Source: Spirosoma agri
GTDB taxonomy: Bacteria > Bacteroidota > Bacteroidia > Cytophagales > Spirosomataceae
Length of the DNA stretch: 64,000 nt
Direction: 5' to 3'
NCBI RefSeq assembly: GCF_010747415.1
Contig: NZ_JAAGNZ010000001.1
Coordinates: forward strand, 3,162,001 to 3,226,000
A program made the position numbers and the translations under genes. This document shows positions 18,270-26,637 of this stretch, piece after piece (the stretch's first letter is position 1; each line of letters opens with the position of its first letter). The notes under the pieces are model-generated. The model ran no database searches, was not told the origin of the DNA, and saw nothing but the letters and a program-made list of their open reading frames with translations.

Positions 18270-18974
18270 ATGCCAGAACCTGATAAATCGATTGGTCAAA
18301 AAATTTTGAACTTCTTCGTGAAAGCCGAAGAACCAGGCGTTGCGGCAGGGTCGCCCCCTGTCCAAACAGCCACAACGCCCCGTCCGGCAGCTGCGGCCCA
18401 AACTCCGGTATCAACACCCCCTACCCCTGCGGCTTCGTCGGCAGTAACGGGGGCGGTAGACCCGAAGTTTGCCGAACACCTGGCCAACGTGCTGGCACAG
18501 AACAATCCGCCGGGCCCCGATTACTTCGAGTTTCGCGAAACACTGCGGAGCCTGGCTAATCTGGGCTTATCCGAAGACAAACAGTTTCAGGCGGCCTGGG
18601 CAAGTTTCAAAGCGCTCGGTGGCAGCAACGATGTAGGCACGCTGACGAAAACGGCCAATCAGTACATCGGTGCCCTGAACAACGACCGCGATGCCTTCGG
18701 GAAAAGCGTCGATGCGGCCCTGGCCGATCGGGTCGGTGGATTGCAGAATGAGCAGAAACGACTTCAAACGGAAAACGATGCGCTGGCCAAGCAGTTGGTC
18801 GAGATTCAGCAGAAGATCGATGCCAACGCGGACCGGCTGACGGCAATTGGTGGCGACATCAATGAGCAAAGCGCGAAAATCACGCAGAATCGCCAGAGTT
18901 ACGAAACGACGTTCGCTCACTTTATGGAACAGATCAAACGTGATCTTGCCAAAATAACCCAGTATTTGACGTAA
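18270..18974 (+). CDS. Uncharacterised coiled-coil protein with Ala/Pro/Thr linker
   Basis: A 234-residue protein of no recognised family. A short N-terminal helix (IGQKILNFFVKA) leads into a low-complexity linker rich in Ala, Pro and Thr (about residues 24-66). A compact helical part follows (FAEHLANVLAQNN ... FQAAWASFKALGG), then a long coiled coil from about 150 to 230 (LQNEQKRLQTENDALAKQL). No signal peptide or membrane helix is visible, so it is likely cytoplasmic. It is the first of three same-strand genes with gaps of about 85 and 106 bp; the next is a membrane coiled-coil protein. Joint function is inferred from arrangement only. Confidence 0.8.
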   Translation: MPEPDKSIGQKILNFFVKAEEPGVAAGSPPVQTATTPRPAAAAQTPVSTPPTPAASSAVTGAVDPKFAEHLANVLAQNNPPGPDYFEFRETLRSLANLGLSEDKQFQAAWASFKALGGSNDVGTLTKTANQYIGALNNDRDAFGKSVDAALADRVGGLQNEQKRLQTENDALAKQLVEIQQKIDANADRLTAIGGDINEQSAKITQNRQSYETTFAHFMEQIKRDLAKITQYLT

Positions 18975-19059
18975 CAAGTTTGCAGCGTACCCTTCGCCTT
19001 GGACAGCAAATGTCTCAAAGACGATCCAAAAACGGTAAATTCAAACCATAAACCAACCA

Positions 19060-20073
19060 ATGGCTACTCCTGATTTTTCTCAACTTGGTGGTTCGACAGA
19101 CGTGGAAAAGCGTTCGTTCTGGAGCCGACCCGAAGGTATTCTGGGCATGATCGCACTGGCCGGTGTAGCCGGACTGGGCCTTGTTTATTTTAACCGAATC
19201 GTTGAATTCCTGATCCGCGCTACTTCCAATATTCTTGAACTGGGCTTGCTGCTCGGTGCACTGGGCGTTCTCATTTTTCTGTTCACCAGTCGCGACGTAC
19301 GGACGGCGGTATTCTTCCTGTTCAAGTCGCTGATGCGCAGCATTACGGGAACAGTGATTCAGTTGAATCCCATCGCGATCATGAAAATCTACATTCAGGA
19401 TCTGAAAGAGAAGCGGGAAAAGATGCAGGGGCAAATCAATATCCTGGCCGGCCAGTTGGTTAAACTGAACAAAAAGATCAGCGAAAACAACGAATCGATC
19501 AAGCAGAAGTTCGCGGAAGCCAACAAGGCAAACTCCCTGAGCGACAAGCCCGGTATGCGCGAAACGGCTCAGCTGGCAACCATCGAAGGCGCTGGTCTGC
19601 AAGAGATGAACGAGAAGTTGCTGCCGCTTCAACGGAATATGAAAAACGTGCTGGCGTTCATGGAAAAAGTGAACCAGAGCGCTGATTACATCATCAAGGA
19701 AACGGAGATCAAAGTTCGGCTCAAAGAAACGGAATACCAGATCGTTAAAGATAGCTCCAACGCACTCAAGACCGCCGTTAGTATCTTCAAAGGGGACCCC
19801 GACAAGAAGTTTTACTTCGATCAGTCGATGGAATACATTCAGGACGATATGAGCATGAAGCTCGGCGAAATGAAACGGGCCATGGATCTGTCGATGGACT
19901 TTATCAATGGCGTAGATATCCAGAACGGTATCCTGTCCGACAAAGGGGAAGCTCTGCTGGACGCTTACAATAAGGGCGAGTTCAAGATGGTTCAGCTTGA
20001 CGCCCCCGCGCAACCCGTCATCACGGGGCCCAATCCCCAGAAAGACGCTGGTTACAAGAATTTGCTCGATTAA
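19060..20073 (+). CDS. Membrane protein with two helices and PspA-like coiled coil
   Basis: A 337-residue protein. Two strong membrane segments near residues 27-45 and 58-80 (ILGMIALAGVAGLGLVYF; ELGLLLGALGVLIFLF) are followed by a long helical region from about 110 to 250 (IYIQDLKEKREKMQGQINIL; KLNKKISENNESIKQKF). It resembles PspA/ESCRT-III-type coiled coils in style, but no family motif was recognised. The C-terminus is polar. It is the second gene of the set, between the soluble coiled-coil gene and the Ppx/GppA-like gene. A membrane scaffold role is an inference. Confidence 0.8.
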   Translation: MATPDFSQLGGSTDVEKRSFWSRPEGILGMIALAGVAGLGLVYFNRIVEFLIRATSNILELGLLLGALGVLIFLFTSRDVRTAVFFLFKSLMRSITGTVIQLNPIAIMKIYIQDLKEKREKMQGQINILAGQLVKLNKKISENNESIKQKFAEANKANSLSDKPGMRETAQLATIEGAGLQEMNEKLLPLQRNMKNVLAFMEKVNQSADYIIKETEIKVRLKETEYQIVKDSSNALKTAVSIFKGDPDKKFYFDQSMEYIQDDMSMKLGEMKRAMDLSMDFINGVDIQNGILSDKGEALLDAYNKGEFKMVQLDAPAQPVITGPNPQKDAGYKNLLD

Positions 20074-20078
20074 TTTCC

Positions 20079-20147
20079 TTGAGCGACTGAGCGAAATAGT
20101 AATGGAGTGAACCTCATTCAACTGCATTTAGGTACTCAGTCGCTCAA
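20079..20147. repeat. Inverted repeat between second and third genes of the coiled-coil set
   Basis: Arms TTGAGCGACTGAG (20079-20091) and CTCAGTCGCTCAA (20135-20147), perfect over 13 bp, with a 43-base spacer. A second pair, GGAGTGA and TCACTCC, crosses it. It could partly terminate transcription before the third gene or fold the intergenic RNA. Confidence 0.5.
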
Positions 20148-20179
20148 TCACTCCTTCACTTTTCCCCCTGCTAAACACT

Positions 20180-21229
20180 ATGCAACGTTTAACCGTAGCC
20201 GGTCGGCTGCTCATCACGGCCCTGATTCTGGCCGCCATCTTCTTCGGATTCCGCTATTTTGGCGGTGCTGATGCCCTGCGCAAAATTGCGCCGAAACAAT
20301 CGGAAGAGTCCGCTACCCTACCCAAGTCAGACGATCAGGCCTCATCAGCCTCAACGGAGGAATCAAGCGCATCATCGGATAATTCGTCGTCTGGCGCATC
20401 GGATGAAGCAACTAGTTCGGGCACTCGCCGGTCATTCACCTACACACCCCCTGCACCGACGAACGGTAAGCTCAAAGGTGTTGTCGAGCTAGGGGCCAGT
20501 GGCTTCAACTCATTCATTATCCGGGTTGATGACCAGAAAAACTGGAAGCTCGAAAAAGCCGAATTTGGCAATAGTCTGGTTATCGAGAATATGGCTTCGG
20601 ACGATGATATCCGGTCGGGTTTGAAGAGCTACATCGGCAAAATGCTCGATTTCGGTGTCAGTGGCCGCGACATTCATTTCGTTGTCAGTTCGGGCGCGGT
20701 GAAGGCCGAAGGCACGCAGAAGATTATCAAAGCGTTGAAATCGCTGAACTACTTTGTCAATACGGTAACGCCGGAGCAGGAAGGGTCGCTGGGTCTGAAA
20801 TCAGTCCTACCTGCCGATTACGCCAGCAATTCATTCGTGGTCGATATTGGTTCGGGGAACACCAAGATTTCCTGGAAAAATGGCAGTGCCACGAAAGCCA
20901 TCGAAACCTACGGAGCCAAGTATTTCCAGAACGGAACTAGCGATGAAGTCGTTGCTTCGGAAGTGAGTGCCAAAGCCAAGCAAGTTCCGGAAGATCACCG
21001 GAAAACGTGCTTCATCATTGGTGGCGTACCGTTTGAGCTGGCCAAAGCCGTTCGAAACGGGAAAGAGCGGTACACGGTGCTGGACGCGCCGTCGGCTTAT
21101 AAACTCGACAACGCTAAGTCGAAAGCAGGGCTGAACATCTACAAAGCCGTTGCCGATGCTACTGGCTGTGATCAGTTCGTTTTCGACTGGGATGCTAACT
21201 TCACCATCGGTTTCCTGCTGAACCTGTAA
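20180..21229 (+). CDS. Membrane-anchored Ppx/GppA-like (ASKHA) protein
   Basis: A 349-residue protein with one N-terminal membrane anchor (LLITALILAAIFFGFRYF), a Ser/Ala/Asp/Glu-rich linker at about 37-80, and an ASKHA-like domain from about 93. Within it GVVELGASGFNSFIIRV resembles the phosphate-1 strand pair, the segment IHFVVSSGAVKAEG the Ppx connect-1 region, NTVTPEQEGSLGL the GEEEA position, and FVVDIGSGNTKISW the phosphate-2 DIGGGS motif. FIIGGVPFELAKA may be the adenosine motif. The Asp and Gly pattern is better kept than in the 11793-13247 protein, so nucleotide or polyphosphate binding is plausible. The domain should face the periplasm if the N-terminus is inside. Third gene of the set. 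Confidence 0.8.
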   Translation: MQRLTVAGRLLITALILAAIFFGFRYFGGADALRKIAPKQSEESATLPKSDDQASSASTEESSASSDNSSSGASDEATSSGTRRSFTYTPPAPTNGKLKGVVELGASGFNSFIIRVDDQKNWKLEKAEFGNSLVIENMASDDDIRSGLKSYIGKMLDFGVSGRDIHFVVSSGAVKAEGTQKIIKALKSLNYFVNTVTPEQEGSLGLKSVLPADYASNSFVVDIGSGNTKISWKNGSATKAIETYGAKYFQNGTSDEVVASEVSAKAKQVPEDHRKTCFIIGGVPFELAKAVRNGKERYTVLDAPSAYKLDNAKSKAGLNIYKAVADATGCDQFVFDWDANFTIGFLLNL

Positions 21230-21272
21230 ACCTAACTTAGTAACGGGTTCTCGGACCTGATATTACAGCAAC

Positions 21273-21307
21273 AAATAGCCCGATCTCAAGCTGAGATCGG
21301 GCTATTT
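21273..21307 (+). terminator. Intrinsic terminator after the coiled-coil/ASKHA set
   Basis: Perfect 16-bp arms at 21273-21288 and 21292-21307 (AAATAGCCCGATCTCA and complement) around a 3-base loop, ending in TTTT. It is 43 bp after the last gene and is a strong rho-independent terminator. Confidence 0.88.
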
Positions 21308-21346
21308 TCGTTTCCGGTTCGTCAGCCAACAACGCGGTTGTAACGT

Positions 21347-21449
21347 CGTAGCGCGGACGGTCGGCCGTTGCCGTGGAAACCTGCGATAGCTGACTAGGAC
21401 TGGCTAAAATCGCGGGTTTCCACGGCAACGGCCGACCGTCCGCGCTACG
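21347..21449. repeat. Long REP-like inverted doublet
   Basis: Perfect 35-bp inverted arms at 21347-21381 and 21415-21449; with one mismatch the pairing continues several bases into the centre. Each arm starts (C)GTAGCGCGGACGGTCGGCC. The first 19 bases of that arm recur exactly as a single copy at 28018-28036. It lies between the terminator of the coiled-coil set and the end of the SanA-like gene. Confidence 0.8.
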
Positions 21450-21462
21450 ACCATAAAATTCC

Positions 21463-22179
21463 TTACTTTTTGGTTGTGTACGTTGCTTTATGCTCCCAGT
21501 TGCCTTTTTCCGGCTGAGGGCGTATTAGGTGTACATCGAGCAGGGCGTATGGGCGGGCGAGGTATTCGCGAATGAGCGTGCGCAGTGAATAACCGTCGGG
21601 AACATCCTGGGCGGCAAAAGCGATCGCTTCCATGCCTTCATGGTTCCCGATGTAGAGCGCACGCGCGTTGTGGAAATTTTGCGAAATAATTGTGATCTTC
21701 TCCTGATTGAAGACGTCTTTGCAGCGTACTACGGAATCGAACGTCCGATAGCCAGCGTAATCAAGGGTCATCACGGATGCCGGAACGCCCAGCTTGACCA
21801 GTGCCCGCTGCATGTCGACCGGCTCGTTGTAGTACTCCGAATCGTTATTGCCGCTCAGGATCAGGTATTTGACTTTTCCTTCTTTCCACAAGCGGGCCGT
21901 AGCCTCCATCCGATAGCGAAAGAACAGGTTCTCCTTACCAGACCGCACAAACTTACTCGTGCCCAGTACAAGGCCGATATCATTAGCAGGGAGTTCCCGA
22001 ACGTCAAAATAGATCTGATTCTGTGTATTATGAACAACCCACCAATTGCTGATCAGCACAACCATGGCACCACTGAAGCTAACCGCAATGGCAAACTTAA
22101 TGGTCCATTTGACCACGCGAATACCAACCGCTTCGCGGGGCGTATCGTCACTGTAGTCGGTGGCCAACGTCGTATTCAT
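21463..22179 (-). CDS. SanA/YdcF family (DUF218) membrane protein
   Basis: A 238-residue protein with one N-terminal membrane helix (FAIAVSFSGAMVVLIS) and a DUF218 domain. Typical pieces are IGLVLGTSKFVRSG, YRMEATARLWKEGKVKYLILSG, the NEPVDMQRALVKLGVP segment and the TIISQNFHNARALYI strand. E. coli relatives SanA and ElyC affect envelope permeability and lipid-carrier use, but no reaction is established for this subgroup. The start is ATG. The VOC gene upstream ends only 1 bp away, so the two are probably one transcript. Confidence 0.87.
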   Translation of the reverse strand: MNTTLATDYSDDTPREAVGIRVVKWTIKFAIAVSFSGAMVVLISNWWVVHNTQNQIYFDVRELPANDIGLVLGTSKFVRSGKENLFFRYRMEATARLWKEGKVKYLILSGNNDSEYYNEPVDMQRALVKLGVPASVMTLDYAGYRTFDSVVRCKDVFNQEKITIISQNFHNARALYIGNHEGMEAIAFAAQDVPDGYSLRTLIREYLARPYALLDVHLIRPQPEKGNWEHKATYTTKK

Positions 22180-22180
22180 T

Positions 22181-22546
22181 CTACAGATGAAAATGTGGAT
22201 TCTCGATCAATCCGACAACATTACCAAATGGATCATTTACCGTTGCGGTTTTGATGCCGTCACCCACATCCTGTATGTCGGTATGCAGTACCGCTCCTAA
22301 GTTAATCAGTCGATGCAGCACTTCATGAATCGCAGCGACACCCCAGTACGTGATCGTGCTTCCTTCCGCTACGACCGCGTTCGGATCAAGACCCAATTCG
22401 TATCCGCCCACATTGAACCCAACGTAAAACGGCTCATCAAAATAGGGCTCGCTCGCCAGCGCCTTTGTATACCACGCCTTTGTCGCGGCAAGGTCCGGCG
22501 CTGCGTAGATGACCGTACGTAATCCTAAAAAGGGCTTTTCTTCCAT
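22181..22546 (-). CDS. VOC superfamily protein (glyoxalase/dioxygenase-like)
   Basis: A 121-residue single-domain VOC protein: the opening GLRTVIYAAPDLAATKAWYTKAL and the ending VNDPFGNVVGLIENPHF show the two beta-alpha-beta-beta-beta halves. Such proteins use a metal for isomerase, dioxygenase or resistance reactions; only some expected His/Glu ligands are visible, so the activity is unknown. The start is ATG. It lies between the topoisomerase gene and the SanA-like gene, all leftward. Confidence 0.85.
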   Translation of the reverse strand: MEEKPFLGLRTVIYAAPDLAATKAWYTKALASEPYFDEPFYVGFNVGGYELGLDPNAVVAEGSTITYWGVAAIHEVLHRLINLGAVLHTDIQDVGDGIKTATVNDPFGNVVGLIENPHFHL

Positions 22547-22556
22547 ACTGTTCGCA

Positions 22557-22589
22557 AACCCTACAGGCTCGATCCAGACCTGTAGGGTT
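22557..22589. terminator. Hairpin after topoisomerase gene
   Basis: Perfect 11-bp arms AACCCTACAGG (22557-22567) and CCTGTAGGGTT (22579-22589). It is just past the stop of the leftward topoisomerase gene and upstream of the VOC gene. The T-run is short. Confidence 0.6.
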
Positions 22590-22597
22590 CGGTTAGT

Positions 22598-25324
22598 CTA
22601 TGAAAACAATCCTAATTGCATTGACTCTTTTTCGTCCGATTCCGTTGCATCGGCAGCGTCCGGTTCTACGATCGAAGCCGTTAACAGGTTCGGTTGGGCG
22701 GGCGCGACAACAACTTTGGGTTCCAGAAGTTTCACCTCTTTAACCTTCGCGAACGGCAGTTTATTCCCCAACGCTTTCCAGCCCCGTACTTCAATGAAAC
22801 CCTCCGGTTCGAGCACCATTTTCTCGAGCGGGCCCCGCTCCTTCACCTGGTGAATGATTTCAATGCGTGGATAACGGTCGGCGGTTATGGCTAAGTTTTT
22901 AGACCCTTTCACTTCACCGATGAAACTAAATTTCTTATCGATCGACGTGGTTTCAACCTTGAACCGTTTCACGTACCATGCTTTCTGATTCGCTTCGTAA
23001 TAAATGGCCGAAAGCACCAGTTCCGGGTCAAATTTCGTCAGTATGGCTAATTCATTCGGCTCGTACCGATTGGTAAGATCGAAGGTGGTTAACTCATACT
23101 GCCCGTCTTTATAAACGACCAGAATACTATCTTTCGCATTAAAATTGCCCAGAGGCCGTCCGCGTTCGTCGCGGTTCAGCCGGCCTAGGTGATCATCGTA
23201 CCAGATGTCTACGCCACCCAGCGTTGATACGCCACCCGACTTCTGTGTAATTTTTCGCACCGGGTATTTCGTCAGAATGTTACCCTGCGCCCCCCGGTTT
23301 TTGATGCCAACCGACGCAAAATCAAAGTCGAACTGCTTGATTTTAGCCGACGACTGCGCCGTCAGGTTGATGGTGATAACCTCCGCTTCCCCATTATCGT
23401 TGGCACTGAAATAAGTCAACTTCGATTTTGGATTTCCCATCGTCAGGTCATATTCGCGATCCCGCGTGACGCCCGTAACGGGAAAACGTTTCGCCATCGA
23501 AATCCCCGAATTTCCATCCAGATAAACGAGGTTATAAATCTTGCGTTCGTCGTTCTTCTTAAATACCGAAACGTACACAATATCCTTGCCAACGAATATC
23601 TTTTCCTGCACTTTAACCACCATGCACTTTGCATCGCGCCGGAAAATGATCACATCGTCGATGTCGGAGCAATCACTGACGTATTCGTCCTTCTTCAACC
23701 CATAGCCGACAAAACCACCTTCCCGGTCTACATACAGCTTCTGGTTAGCTGCCGCTACGACGCTGGCTGCAATGGTATTGAACGCCCGTATTTCGGTCTT
23801 GCGCTCCCGGCCTTTGCCGTATTTCTTTTGCAGATCCTTGTAATACGCAATCGCATAACGGGTGATATTGGCCAGATGATCGTCGGTTTCAGCCAGTTCC
23901 TGCTCCAGTCGGCGCATCAGTTCGTCCGCCTTAAACCCATCATATTTGGAGATGCGTTTAATCTTGATTTCAGTTAGGCGAATCAGATCGTCTTCGTTGA
24001 TCTCTCGGTAAAACTGCTTTTTAAACGGCTTAAGCGCTTTGTCGATCGTTGCCAGCACGGCCTCGAACGTTTCGCACTCCTCGATCTTCCGATAGATCCG
24101 GTTTTCGATGAAAATCTTCTCCAGCGAGCTATACAGCAACCGCTCCATTAACTCACTACGCCGGATTTCCAGTTCGCGTTGCAACAGCTGCACCGTTTGG
24201 TGGGTGTTGACGCGCAGAATGTCCGTTACGCTGACGAAATGGGGCTTGTCACCGATGATAACGCAGGCATTGGGCGAGATCGACACCTCACAATCCGTGA
24301 AGGCGTAGAGGGCATCAATGGTCACGTCGGGCGATACGCCGGGCTGAAGGTGTACCAGAATTTCGACGTCTTTGGCGGTGTTATCGACCACCGCAGCCAC
24401 GTTGCGACTGGGGGCTTTGATCCGGATTTTACCTACTTCAGCGGCTTTGACGATCGATTCGATCAGTTGCGGTGTCGTCACGCCAAAGGGAACGTCCCGG
24501 ATCGCCAGGGTTTTCTTATCGACCTCTTCAATCTTGGCCCGAACCCGAACCTTACCGCCCCGATGCCCGTCGTTGTAGTTGCTGACATCGATATGACCAC
24601 CCGTCTGAAAATCGGGGAACAGCGAAACGGGTTTATCTTTCAGGATATTGATCGACGCATCGACCAGTTCGTTAAAGTTATGCGGCAGAATTTTGGTCGA
24701 GAGTCCAACGGCAATACCTTCAACACCCTGTGCAAGCAGCAACGGAAATTTTACGGGCAAGGTAACCGGCTCCCGCTTGCGACCATCGTACGACAGTTGC
24801 CATTCGGTCGTTTTGTCGTTGTAAACGGCATCTTGAGCAAACTTCGAGAGCCGCACTTCAATGTAACGCGGAGCAGCCGCACCATCGCCCGTACGTACGT
24901 CGCCCCAGCTGCCCTGTGTGTCGAAGAGCAGTTCTTTCTGACCGATGTTGACGAGTGCTTCACCGATCGAGGCATCACCGTGGGGGTGAAACTGCATCGT
25001 CTGGCCGATCACGTTCGCCACTTTATTGAACCGGCCATCGTCCATCTCTTTGAGGGCGTGCAGAATCCGGCGCTGAACGGGTTTCAGCCCATCTTCAACG
25101 GCGGGTACGGCCCGTTCGAGAATAACGTAGGATGCGTAATCAAGAAAATAATTTTCATACAGTCCCGACACGACGGTCTGGTCGTGCAGAACTTCACTGA
25201 TGGTGTCAATCGGTTGTTCATCCGGTCCAATAGCGTCGGTTGGCACTGCGCCTTCAGCAGCCTGTTCTGCGTCGTTCGGTGACTGTTCGTCGTCTATCGG
25301 TTCCTGATTTTCTTCGTTCATCAT
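22598..25324 (-). CDS. parC: DNA topoisomerase IV / gyrase subunit A
   Basis: A 908-residue type IIA topoisomerase A subunit. It shows KPVQRRILHAL, the quinolone-region loop QFHPHGDASIGEAL, and the catalytic APRYIE with Tyr154 that forms the covalent DNA bond. A coiled-coil tower follows (ELEIRRSELMERLLYSSLEKI) and then a long, less conserved C-terminal domain. An acidic, disordered N-terminal extension of about 40 residues precedes the domain. Divergence from GyrA, and the lack of a clear GyrA-box, suggest the ParC-type subunit usual in Bacteroidota. No B subunit is adjacent. The start is ATG at 25324 or 25321. Confidence 0.9.
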   Translation of the reverse strand: MMNEENQEPIDDEQSPNDAEQAAEGAVPTDAIGPDEQPIDTISEVLHDQTVVSGLYENYFLDYASYVILERAVPAVEDGLKPVQRRILHALKEMDDGRFNKVANVIGQTMQFHPHGDASIGEALVNIGQKELLFDTQGSWGDVRTGDGAAAPRYIEVRLSKFAQDAVYNDKTTEWQLSYDGRKREPVTLPVKFPLLLAQGVEGIAVGLSTKILPHNFNELVDASINILKDKPVSLFPDFQTGGHIDVSNYNDGHRGGKVRVRAKIEEVDKKTLAIRDVPFGVTTPQLIESIVKAAEVGKIRIKAPSRNVAAVVDNTAKDVEILVHLQPGVSPDVTIDALYAFTDCEVSISPNACVIIGDKPHFVSVTDILRVNTHQTVQLLQRELEIRRSELMERLLYSSLEKIFIENRIYRKIEECETFEAVLATIDKALKPFKKQFYREINEDDLIRLTEIKIKRISKYDGFKADELMRRLEQELAETDDHLANITRYAIAYYKDLQKKYGKGRERKTEIRAFNTIAASVVAAANQKLYVDREGGFVGYGLKKDEYVSDCSDIDDVIIFRRDAKCMVVKVQEKIFVGKDIVYVSVFKKNDERKIYNLVYLDGNSGISMAKRFPVTGVTRDREYDLTMGNPKSKLTYFSANDNGEAEVITINLTAQSSAKIKQFDFDFASVGIKNRGAQGNILTKYPVRKITQKSGGVSTLGGVDIWYDDHLGRLNRDERGRPLGNFNAKDSILVVYKDGQYELTTFDLTNRYEPNELAILTKFDPELVLSAIYYEANQKAWYVKRFKVETTSIDKKFSFIGEVKGSKNLAITADRYPRIEIIHQVKERGPLEKMVLEPEGFIEVRGWKALGNKLPFAKVKEVKLLEPKVVVAPAQPNLLTASIVEPDAADATESDEKESMQLGLFS

Positions 25325-25482
25325 GAATTGGTATAGGTACTATTGCACGGGATAAATAGGCGGGATTTGCCGAACGCCATGACCGCCGTTCGACTCCTTA
25401 AATATACTAAAAAAAGTTGAAGAATCGGCTTTTAAATGCTTAAAATCGGCTAAAACGACGAAGTCAACGATTCTTCTTTCCA

Positions 25483-26415
25483 TCAATATCCCCGCTCTAA
25501 TTCCACTCCGTTTTCCAGCGACTCACCCGCCTGGAACCGCTCGAAATTCCGCAGAAACTGCGTGACCTTTCCAGCTTCCTCGTCGGGTTGCCCGCCCCCC
25601 GTATGCTGGGTCAGCAGCACGTTCGGCAGTGTCCAGAGTGGGTTGTCAGCCGGCAGTGGTTCCGTGGCCGTTACGTCGAGAATGGCACCGCCTAACTTCC
25701 CGACCGTCAGTGCTTCGACCAGGGCTGGTTCGTCGGTTGTGCTGCCCCGGCCTACATTGGCATAGAGACTGCCGGGCTGCATGGCTGCGATCACATCTGC
25801 CGATACAAAACCGGTTGCGGTACCGGGCAGGCAATTAACCACAATGTCGGTTTGCGGCAATACAGCGTTCAGTTCTTCGGCGGAGTGCAGATCGGCCTGG
25901 GGATCGGTACGGGCCAGCATGTTGACGTCGCAGTCGAAGCCGGTCAGCATCTGACGTACAGCCTGCCCGATGGTACCGGTTCCCAGAATTACGACGCGTT
26001 TGTTCCGCAGTAGTCCCGTTCGGGTACGTATCGGTGCCCCAACCCACTCGGACTGGTTTTGCAGAGTGACCAGTTCCGGAATGCGCCGGTAAAAAGCCAG
26101 GATGCCCGCTACCATTGTTTCCGCGCAGGGCCAGGCAAAATAGTCACCCATATTGGCAACCAGCGTCTGTTGCTGCACGTTTTTATACCCGTCAAAGCCA
26201 GCCGAATCCAGCTGCCAGAACTTCAGATTCGGTAGTGGTTCGGTAAACCAGGCCGGTGGTGGATTTCCCAGCACAAGATCGGCGGACTGAAAAGCCGCTT
26301 GCTGCTGTTCGGACGGAAGGTCATGGCGAAAGACAATGGTAATGTCGGCGGGCAGTTGCTGCCGGAGCCTTGTTTTAAGCGTATCGTTGAGATCGGAGTT
26401 AACAAATAGTTGCAT
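25483..26415 (-). CDS. D-2-hydroxyacid dehydrogenase
   Basis: A 310-residue NAD(P)-dependent enzyme of the D-isomer 2-hydroxyacid dehydrogenase family. The dinucleotide motif is VVILGTGTIGQAV. The catalytic segments are NVGRGSTTDEPALVEAL (Arg region), DVTATEPLPADNPLW (Glu) and LLTQHTGGG (His). It reduces 2-keto acids to D-2-hydroxy acids or the reverse. The start is placed at ATG 26415, where MQLFVNSDL begins the catalytic domain; a longer frame upstream runs through a repeat hairpin and is unlikely to be translated. Confidence 0.88.
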   Translation of the reverse strand: MQLFVNSDLNDTLKTRLRQQLPADITIVFRHDLPSEQQQAAFQSADLVLGNPPPAWFTEPLPNLKFWQLDSAGFDGYKNVQQQTLVANMGDYFAWPCAETMVAGILAFYRRIPELVTLQNQSEWVGAPIRTRTGLLRNKRVVILGTGTIGQAVRQMLTGFDCDVNMLARTDPQADLHSAEELNAVLPQTDIVVNCLPGTATGFVSADVIAAMQPGSLYANVGRGSTTDEPALVEALTVGKLGGAILDVTATEPLPADNPLWTLPNVLLTQHTGGGQPDEEAGKVTQFLRNFERFQAGESLENGVELERGY

Positions 26416-26497
26416 ACTAAATTTACGAAATTCCGAACGATTTGGTTGCGTTCGATCAAGGAAAGCGACTTTTCGGTCAGCGTTTATCGATTTCTTG

Positions 26498-26586
26498 TTT
26501 TCCCACGGAGGCACAAAGGACATGGAGGTTTTCCACCGACGTTTACAAACTGATAACGCTGTGTTCTCTGTGCCTCTGTGGGAAAA
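26498..26586. repeat. Hairpin of the CACAGAGGCACAGAGAACA repeat type
   Basis: A 25-bp inverted pair with three mismatches: TTTTCCCACGGAGGCACAAA... at 26498-26522 and its near complement at 26562-26586. It lies between the acetylxylan esterase-like gene and the dehydrogenase gene, so it may act as a terminator. A degenerate single relative is at 49175-49213. Confidence 0.55.
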
Positions 26587-26637
26587 TTAAGTAAAACTAC
26601 ATACGGCCATGCCGCTACGCGAAACAGTACCACTCCA

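Noticed and set aside
19015-20127. Long open frame (370 codons) on the minus strand
   Set aside because: It mirrors the membrane coiled-coil gene; composition is that of an antisense shadow.
24179-25282. Long open frame (367 codons) on the plus strand
   Set aside because: It is antisense to the strongly conserved topoisomerase subunit A gene and its translation shows no family motif.
26416-26523. N-terminal extension of the D-2-hydroxyacid dehydrogenase
   Set aside because: It would translate part of an intergenic repeat hairpin; the catalytic domain starts at ATG 26415.
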